DNA of 64,000 nt from Bacteroidota bacterium (GCA_030684645.1 JAUXUF010000093.1:1-64000), one strand, 5' to 3'. Counted from the first letter of the stretch, positions 55,742-64,000 are shown. Notes: generated from the sequence alone by a model not told the origin. Translations and numbers: made by a program.

Positions 55742-56248
55742 TTAAAATTTTGAGATTGATAAACTCTTTATTTGTTCTTTAATTCTGCCAATTCTCGTAC
55801 CCACATTGGTTTTAGAAATACCAGTAATTTCTGATATCTCATCATGAGAATTGCCATCGAGGTAGAGTAAAATAATGGCTTTATTGATTTCGTTTAACTC
55901 ATCAATGCATTTATACAGAATCTCAGATTCTTCTGAGTGATCTTGTTCAATAATCCAAGACAAATTGTCAACATGCTTGAAATCATTTAAAAGATAGAAC
56001 AATGAATCATTCTTCTTTTTTCGTTTATAATTCAATGAAGTGTTTAAAGCAACGCGATAAATCCATGTGGAAATTTTTGAATTGCCTTTGAAGTTTTTAA
56101 ATGATTTCCAGAGCTCAAGTAGAATGTCATTTACCAGGTCCTCTCTATCATGAAAGGTTGTAGTATATGCCCTTGAAATTTTTATTACTATTCCAATGTT
56201 TTCTTCGAAAACACTCGAAAATTGCTCACTTAATTTTTCATTTATCAT
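55742..56248 (-). CDS. ECF-type RNA polymerase sigma factor
   Basis: The 168-residue sigma-70-family protein has region 2 (about 15-75: RAYTTTFHDREDLVNDILLE, then STWIYRVALNTSLNYKRKKK) and region 4 (about 115-165: NEINKAIILLYLDGNSHDEI and TGISKTNVGTRIGRIKEQIK). The short linker is typical of ECF factors. It directs RNA polymerase to a small regulon, and the membrane protein encoded behind it may control it. The signal is unknown. Confidence 0.9.
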   Translation of the reverse strand: MINEKLSEQFSSVFEENIGIVIKISRAYTTTFHDREDLVNDILLELWKSFKNFKGNSKISTWIYRVALNTSLNYKRKKKNDSLFYLLNDFKHVDNLSWIIEQDHSEESEILYKCIDELNEINKAIILLYLDGNSHDEISEITGISKTNVGTRIGRIKEQIKSLSISKF

Positions 56249-56580
56249 CTGTCATGATGTTACTTTAAATTGTTAAAGATTCTCTGTGTACACATTTTTA
56301 TCAATTAGTAACATATCATAGCAAAAATTCACAGGCGTGGTATTTTTTTAACTGCTAATGTGAATCAAGGGTTGGATCTTTTAAAACCCGAAGGGTTGTT
56401 ATGATTATAGAAAATGGCAGAGAAAACGCTCATAAACCACGAAGTGGTGATATAAATCTGTCATGCCTTCGGCATTTTATCTATTTTGCACCATGAATTG
56501 CTATAATCCTATCATGCCTTCGGCATTAAATTTCTCTTATCTTCAACTCTTGATTCGCATTGCTAACTATTGACTATTGC
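56249..56580. repeat. intergenic region with four mini-hairpins
   Basis: No gene is visible in this 332-base gap. It holds four short palindromes: AACCC-GAA-GGGTT (56385-56397), ACCAC-GAA-GTGGT (56436-56448) and two copies of TCATGCC-TT-CGGCATT (56461-56476, 56512-56527), the last pair being direct repeats 51 bases apart. The first two share a 5-bp stem and a GAA loop. A related element (GCTCC-AGA-GGAGC) occurs at 60235-60247. TAGGCAATAG-like short words occur near 56575 and again near 60115-60135. Confidence 0.6.
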
Positions 56581-58005
56581 CTATTCTCCGAAGAATTCTT
56601 TATTAAAATTCACCAGGTACAACCTTTCTGTCGGTCGGGTAAGAGCAGTATATAACCAGCGTAAAAATTCGATATTAAGCATTTCTTCAGTCACATATCC
56701 CTGATCAACGAACACCGCTTTCCATTGCCCGCCCTGCGCCTTATGGCAGGTCACGGCATAAGCAAATTTTACCTGAAGTGCATTGAAATACGGGTTCTCC
56801 CTAACTTTCTCCCAACGCTTTTTCTTACTTCGGATATCAGCGTAATCTTCCGAAACGGCATCATACAATTGACGGTTTTGTTCGCCTGTTAAAGAGGCTG
56901 ATTCAATGGTTATGGTATCCAGAATTATTTTGCAATCAACTTCTATCTCAGGATAATCAACCAAACGGAGACTAACATTGGCAAACCGGAACCCATATAA
57001 TTCTTCATGTTTCGATATCGAAGTGATTTCGGCAATATCTCCGTTGGCAATAAAATCGATTTTTTCGTTTTCTTCGAGCCAGAAATAATTGTTTTTAACG
57101 ACCATCAACAAGTCGCCAACCGAGATGTCTGCTTCCTTATATAAAATCGTGCTGCGTATCCCTTCATTAAATTTGTTTGCACGTTTGTTTGACCGTGTAA
57201 TTACAATGGTTTCAAACTGGCCATAACGATTGTAGCAGGTCGAAATTTCTTCAATCAGGTCAGCTCCGCCAATTTTCCGAATGTCATCAAAACCTTTCAA
57301 TTCCAGGTGAAAATATCCTGAAGAATAAAATCCTCCGGTAATCAGGTTACGAATTAACGTGGCGTTGTACAAAATTCCGGAGTTTTGATCCTGCCTGACC
57401 ACTTCAGTTAATTCGTATTCAAAAACTATCCGGTCATACGTGTCGAGTTCATTTTTAGATAATGCCGGACTAACATCAAGTCCTACCGGTGGAAGCTGGG
57501 CTGTATCGCCAACCAGTATTAGCCGGCAATTAGTTCCTGAGTAAACATATTCGATCAGATCTTCAAGCAATCGCCCGGAACCGAAAATCGATGATTCGGC
57601 ATTTGAATTTGGAACCATCGACGCTTCATCAACGATAAAAAAGGTATCCTTGAATAAATTTTTATTCAGAACAAAACGGCCCATTCCGTCGCTCGATGAT
57701 TGCTGTCGATAAATGCTTTTATGAATTGTATAGGCATTATGGCCTGTATATCCAGACAAAACTTTGGCTGCACGACCAGTTGGCGCCAGCAAAACCGACC
57801 TGAATTTAAATGTTGTGAAAGTTTTTACCAGTGAACTCAGCATCGTGGTTTTCCCTGTTCCGGCATATCCTTTAAGAATAAAGACAGCATCCGGCTCAGA
57901 TTCGGCAACAAAGTCTGCAAACAAAAGTGATAGCTGTACTTGTCCTTGAGTGGGAACCATCCCTAAATGGGCAATTATTTCCGACTGGATGTATTTTTTT
58001 ATCAT
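56581..58005 (-). CDS. RecD/Dda-like ATP-dependent DNA helicase
   Basis: The 474-residue superfamily 1 helicase-like protein has Walker A GYAGTGKTTMLSSL (about 45-58), Walker B FIVDEASMVPN, LILVGDTAQLPPVG (motif III), and the UvrD C2-type motif YAVTCHKAQGGQWKAVFVDQ (about 425-444) followed by LYTALTRPTERLYLV. It unwinds DNA 5' to 3' in related proteins. It is a single gene, convergent with the sigma genes' 5' flank and divergent from the next gene. Confidence 0.88.
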   Translation of the reverse strand: MIKKYIQSEIIAHLGMVPTQGQVQLSLLFADFVAESEPDAVFILKGYAGTGKTTMLSSLVKTFTTFKFRSVLLAPTGRAAKVLSGYTGHNAYTIHKSIYRQQSSSDGMGRFVLNKNLFKDTFFIVDEASMVPNSNAESSIFGSGRLLEDLIEYVYSGTNCRLILVGDTAQLPPVGLDVSPALSKNELDTYDRIVFEYELTEVVRQDQNSGILYNATLIRNLITGGFYSSGYFHLELKGFDDIRKIGGADLIEEISTCYNRYGQFETIVITRSNKRANKFNEGIRSTILYKEADISVGDLLMVVKNNYFWLEENEKIDFIANGDIAEITSISKHEELYGFRFANVSLRLVDYPEIEVDCKIILDTITIESASLTGEQNRQLYDAVSEDYADIRSKKKRWEKVRENPYFNALQVKFAYAVTCHKAQGGQWKAVFVDQGYVTEEMLNIEFLRWLYTALTRPTERLYLVNFNKEFFGE

Positions 58006-58054
58006 GAACGGCTAAAATAATACAAAACCAAAGAATGTAAATTATATTTTTTTA

Positions 58055-58062
58055 TAAATTTG
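58055..58062 (+). promoter_or_regulatory. -7 promoter element for the 58 kb gene cluster
   Basis: TAAATTTG matches TAnnTTTG and lies 31 bases before the ATG at 58093. No clear TTTG at standard spacing. Confidence 0.45.
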
Positions 58063-58092
58063 CGACAAACAAAAACTAATCTTAAAATTCGT

Positions 58093-58728
58093 ATGATGAA
58101 AAACGTACTACAAATTGGCCTTATTGCATTAGTTATAATATTGTCTTATTTTCTGTACACCAGTGTCGAAAGACCTTTGGCTTTTGAACAGGAAAAGAAA
58201 GATAGATACGAAGCAACAATTACCCGTCTTAAAGACATCCGGAAAGCAGAACTTGCATACAAGGACGTTAATGGAAAATTTACGGGCAGTTGGGATACCT
58301 TGATTAATTTTGTTAAAACAGGTAAACTACCGCTGGTTCGTAAGATTGGAATGTTGACCGACAGTATGATTGAAGCAGGTTGGACCGAAAAGAAGGCTTT
58401 AAAAGAAGGCAAGATCATCCGCGATACGATTCGTGTTAGTGTTTTGGATACTGTTTTTGGAAAAGGGTTCAAGATTGATGAAATAAAATTTGTTCCGGTG
58501 AAAGATACTGTCGCTCAGTTTCATTTAGGTGCAACCTGGATTATCACAGGATCTGGAATTAGAGTTCCGGTATTTGAAGCAAAAGCTCACAATAATACAA
58601 TCTTGTGTAAGCTTGACAAACAGCAGGTTATCAACCTTAACGAATCAAAGAGAACGAATGGGAAATATCCGGGATTAAAAGTTGGATCATTGGAAGAAAC
58701 AAATAATAATGCAGGTAACTGGGAATAA
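58093..58728 (+). CDS. conserved Bacteroidota hypothetical protein with N-terminal membrane anchor
   Basis: The protein has 211 residues from ATG 58093 (a second ATG follows at 58096; the frame reaches a TTG at 58060). One hydrophobic segment (about 5-24) anchors it, followed by a soluble part with RYEATITRLKDIRKAELAYK and FTGSWDTLINFVKTGKLPLV. The layout (pilin-like N-terminus, then a conserved extracytoplasmic domain) is seen in uncharacterised Bacteroidota proteins encoded before DUF3822 and rsmD. No enzyme motif is visible; function unknown. Confidence 0.7.
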   Translation: MMKNVLQIGLIALVIILSYFLYTSVERPLAFEQEKKDRYEATITRLKDIRKAELAYKDVNGKFTGSWDTLINFVKTGKLPLVRKIGMLTDSMIEAGWTEKKALKEGKIIRDTIRVSVLDTVFGKGFKIDEIKFVPVKDTVAQFHLGATWIITGSGIRVPVFEAKAHNNTILCKLDKQQVINLNESKRTNGKYPGLKVGSLEETNNNAGNWE

Positions 58729-58737
58729 ATTTTCCTT

Positions 58738-59583
58738 ATGCATGAATTAAATATTGTTGACGAATCATACGATTTAAAACTTACTTCAGAATATCATCTA
58801 TCCATCCAGGTCGGCCTGGATGGATTTTCTTTTTGTATTCTGGATATTCACCGAAATAAATACGTCGTATTCCGGCACATTCCGCTAATTGTAGGTAAAC
58901 TTCAATTTCTTTCCAGAAAAATTGAATCCATTTTTGAACAGGAAGAAAAACTTAATGCTGCTTATCAATCCATTTCGATTTCCTATTCGACCAATAAGGC
59001 AACTTTAATTCCAAAGGAATATTCCGATTCTGATTATTTTGAGAAAATAGCAGGATTGACCAACGATATCAGCCGAAGTGAAGAGGTTCGCTCCGACAAA
59101 CTTCCAGGGTTCAACTATCAATTGGTATATAGCTTTCCCAAAGAATTAATGACTTTGTTGAACCGAAAATTTACCGACTTTCAATTCAGGCATAAATCAA
59201 CCTCATTATTGGCATCAGTTGTGGATCAGCGAAATGAAAAGAAGAATACGCTATTGATTAATTTCGAAAAGAAATATATCAGGATGATCGCCTTAAAAGG
59301 AGCGGAAATCTCCTTGTTCAACAGCTTCTATTTTAAAAATGAATCTGATTTTCTGTACTATACTCTCAATATTTGTCACAGTCTGCAATTTGATGCAGAA
59401 AGTGACGAAATCATAATTGGCGGTTATGTGGCAGATGATTCAAGCTACATCAGGCAATTAAAGAAATACATCAGTAATGTGCAGTTTCTGAAACCTTCTT
59501 CAGAGTATAACTACGGAAGTATTTTCGAAAAAGTGCAGAAACATCAGTTTGTAAGCTTATTAAACTCTTACCCATGCGAATAG
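58738..59583 (+). CDS. DUF3822 family protein
   Basis: The 281-residue protein has an actin-like (ASKHA) feel: LSIQVGLDGFSFCILD near the N-terminus, NTLLINFEKKYIRMIALKG in the middle and DEIIIGGYVADDSSYIRQL near the end. This matches DUF3822, a Bacteroidota family nearly always found before rsmD. Its role is unknown. It overlaps rsmD by 10 bases, so the two are translationally coupled. Confidence 0.85.
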   Translation: MHELNIVDESYDLKLTSEYHLSIQVGLDGFSFCILDIHRNKYVVFRHIPLIVGKLQFLSRKIESIFEQEEKLNAAYQSISISYSTNKATLIPKEYSDSDYFEKIAGLTNDISRSEEVRSDKLPGFNYQLVYSFPKELMTLLNRKFTDFQFRHKSTSLLASVVDQRNEKKNTLLINFEKKYIRMIALKGAEISLFNSFYFKNESDFLYYTLNICHSLQFDAESDEIIIGGYVADDSSYIRQLKKYISNVQFLKPSSEYNYGSIFEKVQKHQFVSLLNSYPCE

Positions 59584-60110
59584 TTGGCGGAAAATACAGA
59601 GGCCGGATTTTTCATCCCGGAAAATCGTTTAAAGCCAGGCCGACTACCGACATGGCCAAGGAAAGCCTGTTCAATGTGCTTCAAAATTCAACTGATTTTG
59701 AATCCATCAGGGCGCTCGATCTGTTTTCAGGAACAGGCAGTATCAGTTACGAATTTGCCTCACGGGGATGCCCCGATGTGACTGCTGTTGAGATCAATCC
59801 GGCACACATTCAGTTTATCAAAGAAGTAATCGAAAAACTGGGAGAGAAAAATATCAGGTTGGTTAAATCGAATGTTTTTGTTTTTGCCAAAAGAATTAAT
59901 GAGCAGTTCGACCTGATTTTTGCCGATCCTCCTTATGACCACCCGAAATTTGCTGAAATGGCCGATCTGATTTTCAAAAACAACCTGTTAAAACCGGGAG
60001 GATTATTCGTTTTGGAGCATTCAGGGCAGTTCGATTATTCGGATCATCCGAATTTCAAAGATTTACGTCAGTATGGCAGCGTGCATTTCAGCCTGTTCGA
60101 AAGCGAATAG
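59574..60110 (+). CDS. rsmD: 16S rRNA (guanine966-N2)-methyltransferase
   Basis: The 178-residue protein starts MRIVGGKYRGR, and has RPTTDMAKESLFNVL, ALDLFSGTGSISYEFASRG (SAM-binding motif I), VTAVEINPAHIQFI and the catalytic DPPYDHPKF. It methylates G966 of 16S rRNA during 30S assembly. Length and motifs fit the family exactly. Confidence 0.94.
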   Translation: MRIVGGKYRGRIFHPGKSFKARPTTDMAKESLFNVLQNSTDFESIRALDLFSGTGSISYEFASRGCPDVTAVEINPAHIQFIKEVIEKLGEKNIRLVKSNVFVFAKRINEQFDLIFADPPYDHPKFAEMADLIFKNNLLKPGGLFVLEHSGQFDYSDHPNFKDLRQYGSVHFSLFESE

Positions 60111-60536
60111 GCAATAGCAAATAGGCAATAGGCAATAGTAAAAAGTCCCTCAGTATTTGAAAATATGACCCTTAATAGAATAACTGGAAGGTAATTGGAG
60201 GCGGTTGAAAGCAATTGAAAACGGTTGTTTTTCAGCTCCAGAGGAGCGAAATCTTTGTAGCATGGGAACGATAAGTGTCGGACGTCCGCGCAATAAGGCT
60301 GGACAAAACAGGGGGTTTCTTTCGGACGGAATGGAATTCGCCTTCAAAAAAGAAATTACATAAGAGCCAAAAGTAAAAGAATACAATCCAGACTTTTTGC
60401 CAAATTGCTTCCGAGAGTTTATTGATAATGGTTTTTCAGTCCAGTTAACCGCCATATTTTAAAAAAAAAGCATTTATATCCCTGTAACATTTGTCCAACG
60501 ATTGACACTGATACCAAAGTTTTCAAATCCTATTTT
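60111..60536. other. intergenic region with repeat-like elements, no gene
   Basis: This 426-base gap has no credible gene: a minus-strand ORF of 101 codons (60150-60455) lacks any domain or family resemblance. Visible items are three near-copies of AATAGGCAATAG at about 60107-60136, a mini-hairpin GCTCC-AGA-GGAGC (60235-60247) followed by GAAATCTTTGTAG (a word I associate with an intergenic repeat of Bacteroidota), and the palindrome CGGACGTCCG (60279-60288). Confidence 0.5.
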
Positions 60537-61469
60537 ATGGAAATATTTCAGGCAAACAACATTGTAAAGGAATTTGTTGGTCATGTAGCATTAAGCTCGG
60601 TCAGCATTTCGGTAAAAGAAGCATCCATATTTGGCCTGCTGGGGCCAAACGGTGCGGGGAAAACAACTTTAATCCGGATCATCAACCAGATTACTGCTCC
60701 TGATAGCGGCGAACTGTTTTTTGAAGGCAGGCCAATCAAGCCGGATGATATTTATCAGATTGGCTATCTGCCCGAAGAACGCGGACTGTATAAGAAAATG
60801 AAAGTGGGCGAACAAGCCCTCTACCTGGCGCAACTGAAAGGGATGTCGAAAAAAGATGCTTTGAAAAGCTTGAAATACTGGTTCGAGAAGTTCGAAATTC
60901 AGGCATGGTGGGGCAAAAAGGTCGAAGAACTTTCGAAAGGAATGGCGCAAAAAGTTCAGTTCATCACCACCGTTATTCACCAACCCAAATTGTTGATTTT
61001 TGATGAACCTTTCACTGGATTTGATCCAATCAATACCAACCTGATCAAAAATGAAATTCTCGAATTGAAGAAGAATGGAACAACCATTATCTTTTCGACG
61101 CATAACATGTCGTCAGTTGAGGAAATTTGCGACCACATCGCATTGATTAACCAATCGAAAAAAATTCTGGACGGACAGATTGATCAGGTCAAAGAAAAGT
61201 TTAAAACAAATACCTTCGAAATCATTTACAGGGGTGAAACGCCTGATTTACAACGTCAGCTGGGTTCTCATTTCGATCTGCTTGAACATGACGAAAGCGC
61301 TCAACTGAAGCAAATGAAAGTGAAGTTTTTAAGTGACCAATCCAACAATGAGTTGTTAAAAATACTCATGAATCAGTTCGAGATAGTATCATTCAAAGAA
61401 ATCATTCCAAGCATGAACGATGTTTTTATCCATGTAGTTGAAGAGAATAACCGCGAAATCCAGCTGTAG
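60537..61469 (+). CDS. ABC transporter ATP-binding protein (DUF4162/NatA-like)
   Basis: The 310-residue protein has Walker A GPNGAGKTTLIR (about 34-45), a Q-loop, the signature ELSKGMAQKVQF (LSKGM instead of LSGGQ), Walker B LLIFDEPFTGFDP and the switch His in FSTHNMSSVEE. A C-terminal about 90-residue extension matches DUF4162, typical of Na+/drug-type exporters. The permease gene follows after 2 bases. Confidence 0.9.
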   Translation: MEIFQANNIVKEFVGHVALSSVSISVKEASIFGLLGPNGAGKTTLIRIINQITAPDSGELFFEGRPIKPDDIYQIGYLPEERGLYKKMKVGEQALYLAQLKGMSKKDALKSLKYWFEKFEIQAWWGKKVEELSKGMAQKVQFITTVIHQPKLLIFDEPFTGFDPINTNLIKNEILELKKNGTTIIFSTHNMSSVEEICDHIALINQSKKILDGQIDQVKEKFKTNTFEIIYRGETPDLQRQLGSHFDLLEHDESAQLKQMKVKFLSDQSNNELLKILMNQFEIVSFKEIIPSMNDVFIHVVEENNREIQL

Positions 61470-61471
61470 CC

Positions 61472-62818
61472 ATGAACAAATCAATCTTAATCCTGAAACG
61501 TGAATACCTGACCCGGGTAAAGAAAAAGTCGTTCATTATCATGACTTTGCTGGTGCCTTTATTTATGGCTGCATTAACCATTCTGCCAACCTACCTGGCC
61601 ATGATGGACGACAAGGAAGAACGCATCATCGCCGTTTATGATCCTACCGGACTGATTCTGAATCAGCTCGAAAGCAACGAATTTACCAGGTTTCATTACA
61701 TTCCTGTACAGGAATTTCAGAAATTGAGTAAAGATTTCAAATCAGGAAATTGTTATGCGGTTCTTCATATTCCTGAAAATATCCTGACTACCAGTCGTGC
61801 AGAAATGATTTCGGATAAGCAAGTCACTTTTGATGTTAAAAACCTGGTTACGAACCGGATTGAAAAAATAATTGAAGGAGAAAAAAGGAAACAGGTCATT
61901 GATGAAATTGGTGTGCCTGATCTGGAAAAGAAACTGGCAGCCACCAAAACCAATATCACGGTTGAAACCATCAAGCTGGGCGAAGAAGGCAAGGCTGTAA
62001 AAAGTTCAACCGAAATTGCCATGGCCATTGGCTATGCAGCGGGATTCCTGATTTACATGTTTGTTTTCATCTACGGCACCATGGTGATGAGAGGTGTGAT
62101 GGAAGAAAAATCAAACCGGATTGTTGAAGTGATTATTTCGTCGGTTAAACCATTCCAGCTTCTCTTCGGAAAAATAGTTGGAATCGGCTTGGTCGGACTG
62201 ACTCAAATTGCAATCTGGCTCATACTTGGAACTGCAATTAAGACCGGTGTAACAGCTTTCCTTGGAAATGGATCGGCTGAAACAGCGGTTCATGCTCAAA
62301 ATATCATGGCTGGACAGCAAATGGGGCAGGCAGTAGCAAGTACTCCGGCAGGTCAAAACCAGGTAGCTGAAATCCTGCAGATGATTGGAAACCTGAATCT
62401 CCCGCTGATCCTTTTTGGGTTGTTTTTCTATTTTATCTGCGGGTTCATTCTTTACGCCTCACTCATGGGAGCAATCGGATCGGCTGTTGACAGCGATGAA
62501 GATGCCCAGCAAATGATGCTCCCGGTCATGATGCCATTGATATTCTCAATTATTATTCTTTTTGCTGTGGCCAAGAATCCGGAAGGGCCACTGGCTTTCT
62601 GGGCCTCAATCATTCCGCTTACATCACCGGTAATCATGATGGTGCGGATTCCTTTTGGAGTTCCAGCGTGGGAAATTATTCTTTCCATGGTAACCTTGCT
62701 GGCTACAATTATGGGAACCATCTGGATGGCAGGAAAAATATACCGGACAGGAATCCTGATGTATGGGAAAAAAGTAACTCTTAAGGAAATTGTTAAATGG
62801 TTATTTTATAAAACTTAA
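61472..62818 (+). CDS. ABC transporter permease (ABC-2/NatB-like)
   Basis: The 448-residue protein has an N-terminal helix (about 22-42), a large extracytoplasmic domain (about 45-180), then five or six helices (about 183-440). EEKSNRIVEVIISSVKPFQL is the cytoplasmic coupling motif of ABC-2 permeases of the NatB group, and DSDEDAQQMMLPVMMPLIFS follows. With the ATPase it forms an exporter of unknown substrate. Confidence 0.88.
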   Translation: MNKSILILKREYLTRVKKKSFIIMTLLVPLFMAALTILPTYLAMMDDKEERIIAVYDPTGLILNQLESNEFTRFHYIPVQEFQKLSKDFKSGNCYAVLHIPENILTTSRAEMISDKQVTFDVKNLVTNRIEKIIEGEKRKQVIDEIGVPDLEKKLAATKTNITVETIKLGEEGKAVKSSTEIAMAIGYAAGFLIYMFVFIYGTMVMRGVMEEKSNRIVEVIISSVKPFQLLFGKIVGIGLVGLTQIAIWLILGTAIKTGVTAFLGNGSAETAVHAQNIMAGQQMGQAVASTPAGQNQVAEILQMIGNLNLPLILFGLFFYFICGFILYASLMGAIGSAVDSDEDAQQMMLPVMMPLIFSIIILFAVAKNPEGPLAFWASIIPLTSPVIMMVRIPFGVPAWEIILSMVTLLATIMGTIWMAGKIYRTGILMYGKKVTLKEIVKWLFYKT

Positions 62819-62857
62819 AAATAAAAGATAGAAATGTATTTTATCTAATTTTTTTCT

Positions 62858-62865
62858 TATACTTG
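62858..62865 (+). promoter_or_regulatory. likely -7 element of the cysK leader transcript
   Basis: TATACTTG differs from TAnnTTTG at one position and lies 21 bases before the leader ATG at 62887. No clear TTTG is at -33. The leader start is preceded by an A-rich stretch and no Shine-Dalgarno sequence. Confidence 0.4.
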
Positions 62866-62886
62866 CACCAACAAAAAACGAAAAAA

Positions 62887-62967
62887 ATGATTGCAAACTT
62901 CTCATACATGTATATGTGCTGCTGTTATAAACAGTGCGGGGAAGGTATGTTTTCGATAGAAATTTGA
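62887..62967 (+). CDS. cysteine-rich leader peptide of the cysK attenuator
   Basis: This 26-codon frame, too short for routine gene calling, contains [10 protein letters not shown]: three consecutive Cys codons (TGC TGC TGT at 62917-62925) and a fourth at 62935-62937. Cys is normally a rare residue. It lies 82 bases upstream of cysK, same strand, and is followed by a strong terminator. As in the classical his or trp leaders, and in Cys-rich leaders reported in mycobacteria, ribosome progress through these codons would report charged tRNA-Cys. The coding call rests on composition, position and the RNA structures; no conservation data were available. Confidence 0.75.
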   Translation: MIANFSYMYMCCCYKQCGEGMFSIEI

Positions 62968-63022
62968 AACGAATAAAAGAGATAAAATATCGAAGCCTTC
63001 CGAACCCCGGAAGGCTTTTTTT
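62938..63022 (+). promoter_or_regulatory. transcription attenuator: antiterminator and terminator hairpins before cysK
   Basis: Terminator: AAGCCTTCCG (62993-63002) pairs perfectly with CGGAAGGCTT (63008-63017), 5-nt loop, followed by T to 63022. Alternative: GGAAGG (62940-62945) and TTTCGATA (62951-62958), just past the Cys codons, can pair with CCTTCC (62996-63001) and TATCGAAG (62988-62995, one G-U), using up the terminator's left arm. A ribosome stalled at the Cys codons would leave the first pair of segments free (antitermination); one reaching the stop at 62967 would cover them (termination). Thus cysteine shortage should raise cysK expression. Confidence 0.75.
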
Positions 63023-63049
63023 GTTTATAACCCTAAAAATGACAATAAG

Positions 63050-63961
63050 ATGAAAGTGAACAACATTTTGGAAACCATAGGCAACAGTCCTTTGGTCCGG
63101 ATTAACAATCTGTATCCCGCCGGATACGAAGTCTATGTAAAACTTGAAAAAACCAATCCGGGTGGCAGTATAAAAGACCGTATTGCTCTGGCAATGGTCG
63201 AAGATGCTGAAGCAAAAGGAATACTGAAAGCCGGAAGCGTTTTGATTGAACCCACTTCGGGTAATACCGGAATTGGATTGGCTTTGGTGGCAGCAGTCAA
63301 AAAATACAAACTGATTTTAGTGATGCCTGAATCAATGAGTGTTGAGCGCAGAAGAATACTGACTGCGTATGGTGTAGATTTGGTTTTGACACCACGCGAA
63401 CTGGGAATGAAAGGCGCTAGTGCCAAAGCCAATGAATTGGCTGCCGAAACACCTGATTCCTGGATCCCATCACAATTTGATAATCCATCTAACATTGATG
63501 CTCACAAATTGAATACAGCACAGGAAATACTTAACGATTTTCCTGAAGGATTTGACTACCTGATAACTGGAGTTGGAACTGGCGGGCACATTTCAGGAGT
63601 AACCGAAGTGCTGAAACAAAAATTTCCAAACCTGAAATCGTTTGCTGTTGAGCCTGAACTCTCACCAGTTATCAGTGGCGGCGCTCCCGGCCCGCACCCG
63701 ATCCAGGGAATTGGCGCAGGTTTTATTCCTGTCAACCTGAAAAAAGAACTTCTGGATGGCACGATCCAGGTTTCGAAAGACGAAGCTTTTGACTATACCC
63801 GTAGGGCGGCCAAAGAAGAAGGATTATTTGTTGGTATTTCATCCGGGGCCTCATTCGCAGCTGTGGCCAAGAAGATTGCCGAATTGCCTGTTGGGACAAA
63901 AATACTCACCTTTGCCTACGACACCGGCGAACGGTATTTATCGATTGACGGATTGTTTTAA
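63050..63961 (+). CDS. cysK: cysteine synthase A (O-acetylserine sulfhydrylase)
   Basis: The 303-residue PLP enzyme has [12 protein letters not shown], the PLP-lysine segment [12 protein letters not shown] (Lys about 42), the substrate loop [14 protein letters not shown], the phosphate loop [11 protein letters not shown] (about 170-180) and IPVNL-type sites. It makes cysteine from O-acetylserine and sulfide. The product is exactly the amino acid encoded repeatedly in the upstream leader. Confidence 0.95.
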   Translation: MKVNNILETIGNSPLVRINNLYPAGYEVYVKLEKTNPGGSIKDRIALAMVEDAEAKGILKAGSVLIEPTSGNTGIGLALVAAVKKYKLILVMPESMSVERRRILTAYGVDLVLTPRELGMKGASAKANELAAETPDSWIPSQFDNPSNIDAHKLNTAQEILNDFPEGFDYLITGVGTGGHISGVTEVLKQKFPNLKSFAVEPELSPVISGGAPGPHPIQGIGAGFIPVNLKKELLDGTIQVSKDEAFDYTRRAAKEEGLFVGISSGASFAAVAKKIAELPVGTKILTFAYDTGERYLSIDGLF

Positions 63962-64000
63962 TATACTGTTATAAAAGACAACAAGAAAGGCTGGTTTTTA

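Noticed and set aside
60150-60455. 101-codon minus-strand ORF between rsmD and the ABC genes
   Set aside because: No recognisable motif, odd composition, and it overlaps intergenic repeat-like elements.
1-64000. rRNA, tRNA or intact transposase genes
   Set aside because: Read through for such signatures; none was recognised. A small RNA gene could be missed by eye.

Overview
The window reads as chromosomal DNA of a Bacteroidota member, most likely an anaerobic or facultative lineage near Marinilabiliales/Prolixibacteraceae (my inference from gene content; no database was searched). The evidence is as follows. Type IX secretion (T9SS) is present: PorQ at 17-18 kb and two proteins with C-terminal T9SS sorting domains. 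Promoters of the TTTG/TAnnTTTG type precede several genes. Shine-Dalgarno sequences are mostly absent. Families typical of the phylum occur (DUF1599, DUF3822, BT_3928-like, fused CcsBA, 3-keto-disaccharide hydrolase).

Layout. 0-10 kb: a respiratory locus with 37 visible c-type heme sites: a tail-anchored heptaheme cytochrome, a cytochrome b, a 19-heme cytochrome c fused to a cytochrome b module (CbcL-like design), a heptaheme NapC/NirT-type protein with three N-terminal membrane segments (ImcH-like design), a tetraheme c554-like protein and the CcsBA heme ligase. A barrel-protein tail (DUF5777-like) precedes it. 10-19 kb: a cold-shock protein, YitT, a HigB/XRE-type toxin-antitoxin pair, an unusual 1118-residue T9SS cargo protein, a nucleotidyltransferase wedged between porQ and a broken copy of the porQ 3' end, and a DoxX/thioredoxin-like membrane protein. 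19-29 kb: DUF1599, folP, cdaA (c-di-AMP synthesis), an AAA/DUF4143 ATPase behind a palindromic promoter, a nitronate monooxygenase-like enzyme, an M16 peptidase pair, KilA-N and an MFS transporter.

29-36 kb is a zone of gene decay: a MITE-like element, the scar of a deleted SRPBCC/DoxX gene pair, a GH26 mannanase cut short at a palindromic repeat, a GH5 protein that lost its catalytic domain but kept its export signals, and a frameshifted, truncated glycosyltransferase. Intact neighbours (sialate O-acetylesterase-like, sugar isomerase-like, DUF1349, ThpR) lie among them. 36-52 kb is a cell-surface glycan region: two GT2 enzymes, four large polytopic membrane proteins (two sharing a C-terminal jelly-roll-like domain), phosphoglucomutase, rfbD-rfbC-rfbA, a UDP-glucuronate decarboxylase-like SDR and UDP-glucose dehydrogenase.

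52-64 kb is housekeeping: rpsA with an acidic N-terminal extension behind a good consensus promoter, rnz, an ECF sigma factor with a membrane partner, a RecD-like helicase, DUF3822-rsmD, an ABC exporter and cysK. Upstream of cysK lies a 26-codon leader with a Cys-Cys-Cys tract plus one more Cys codon, followed by mutually exclusive antiterminator and terminator hairpins. This looks like a ribosome-mediated cysteine attenuator. It and the heme-rich respiratory locus are the two most interesting systems here.

No rRNA, tRNA, CRISPR array or intact transposase was recognised. Promoter and hairpin calls were made by eye, and family names are from memory of motifs.
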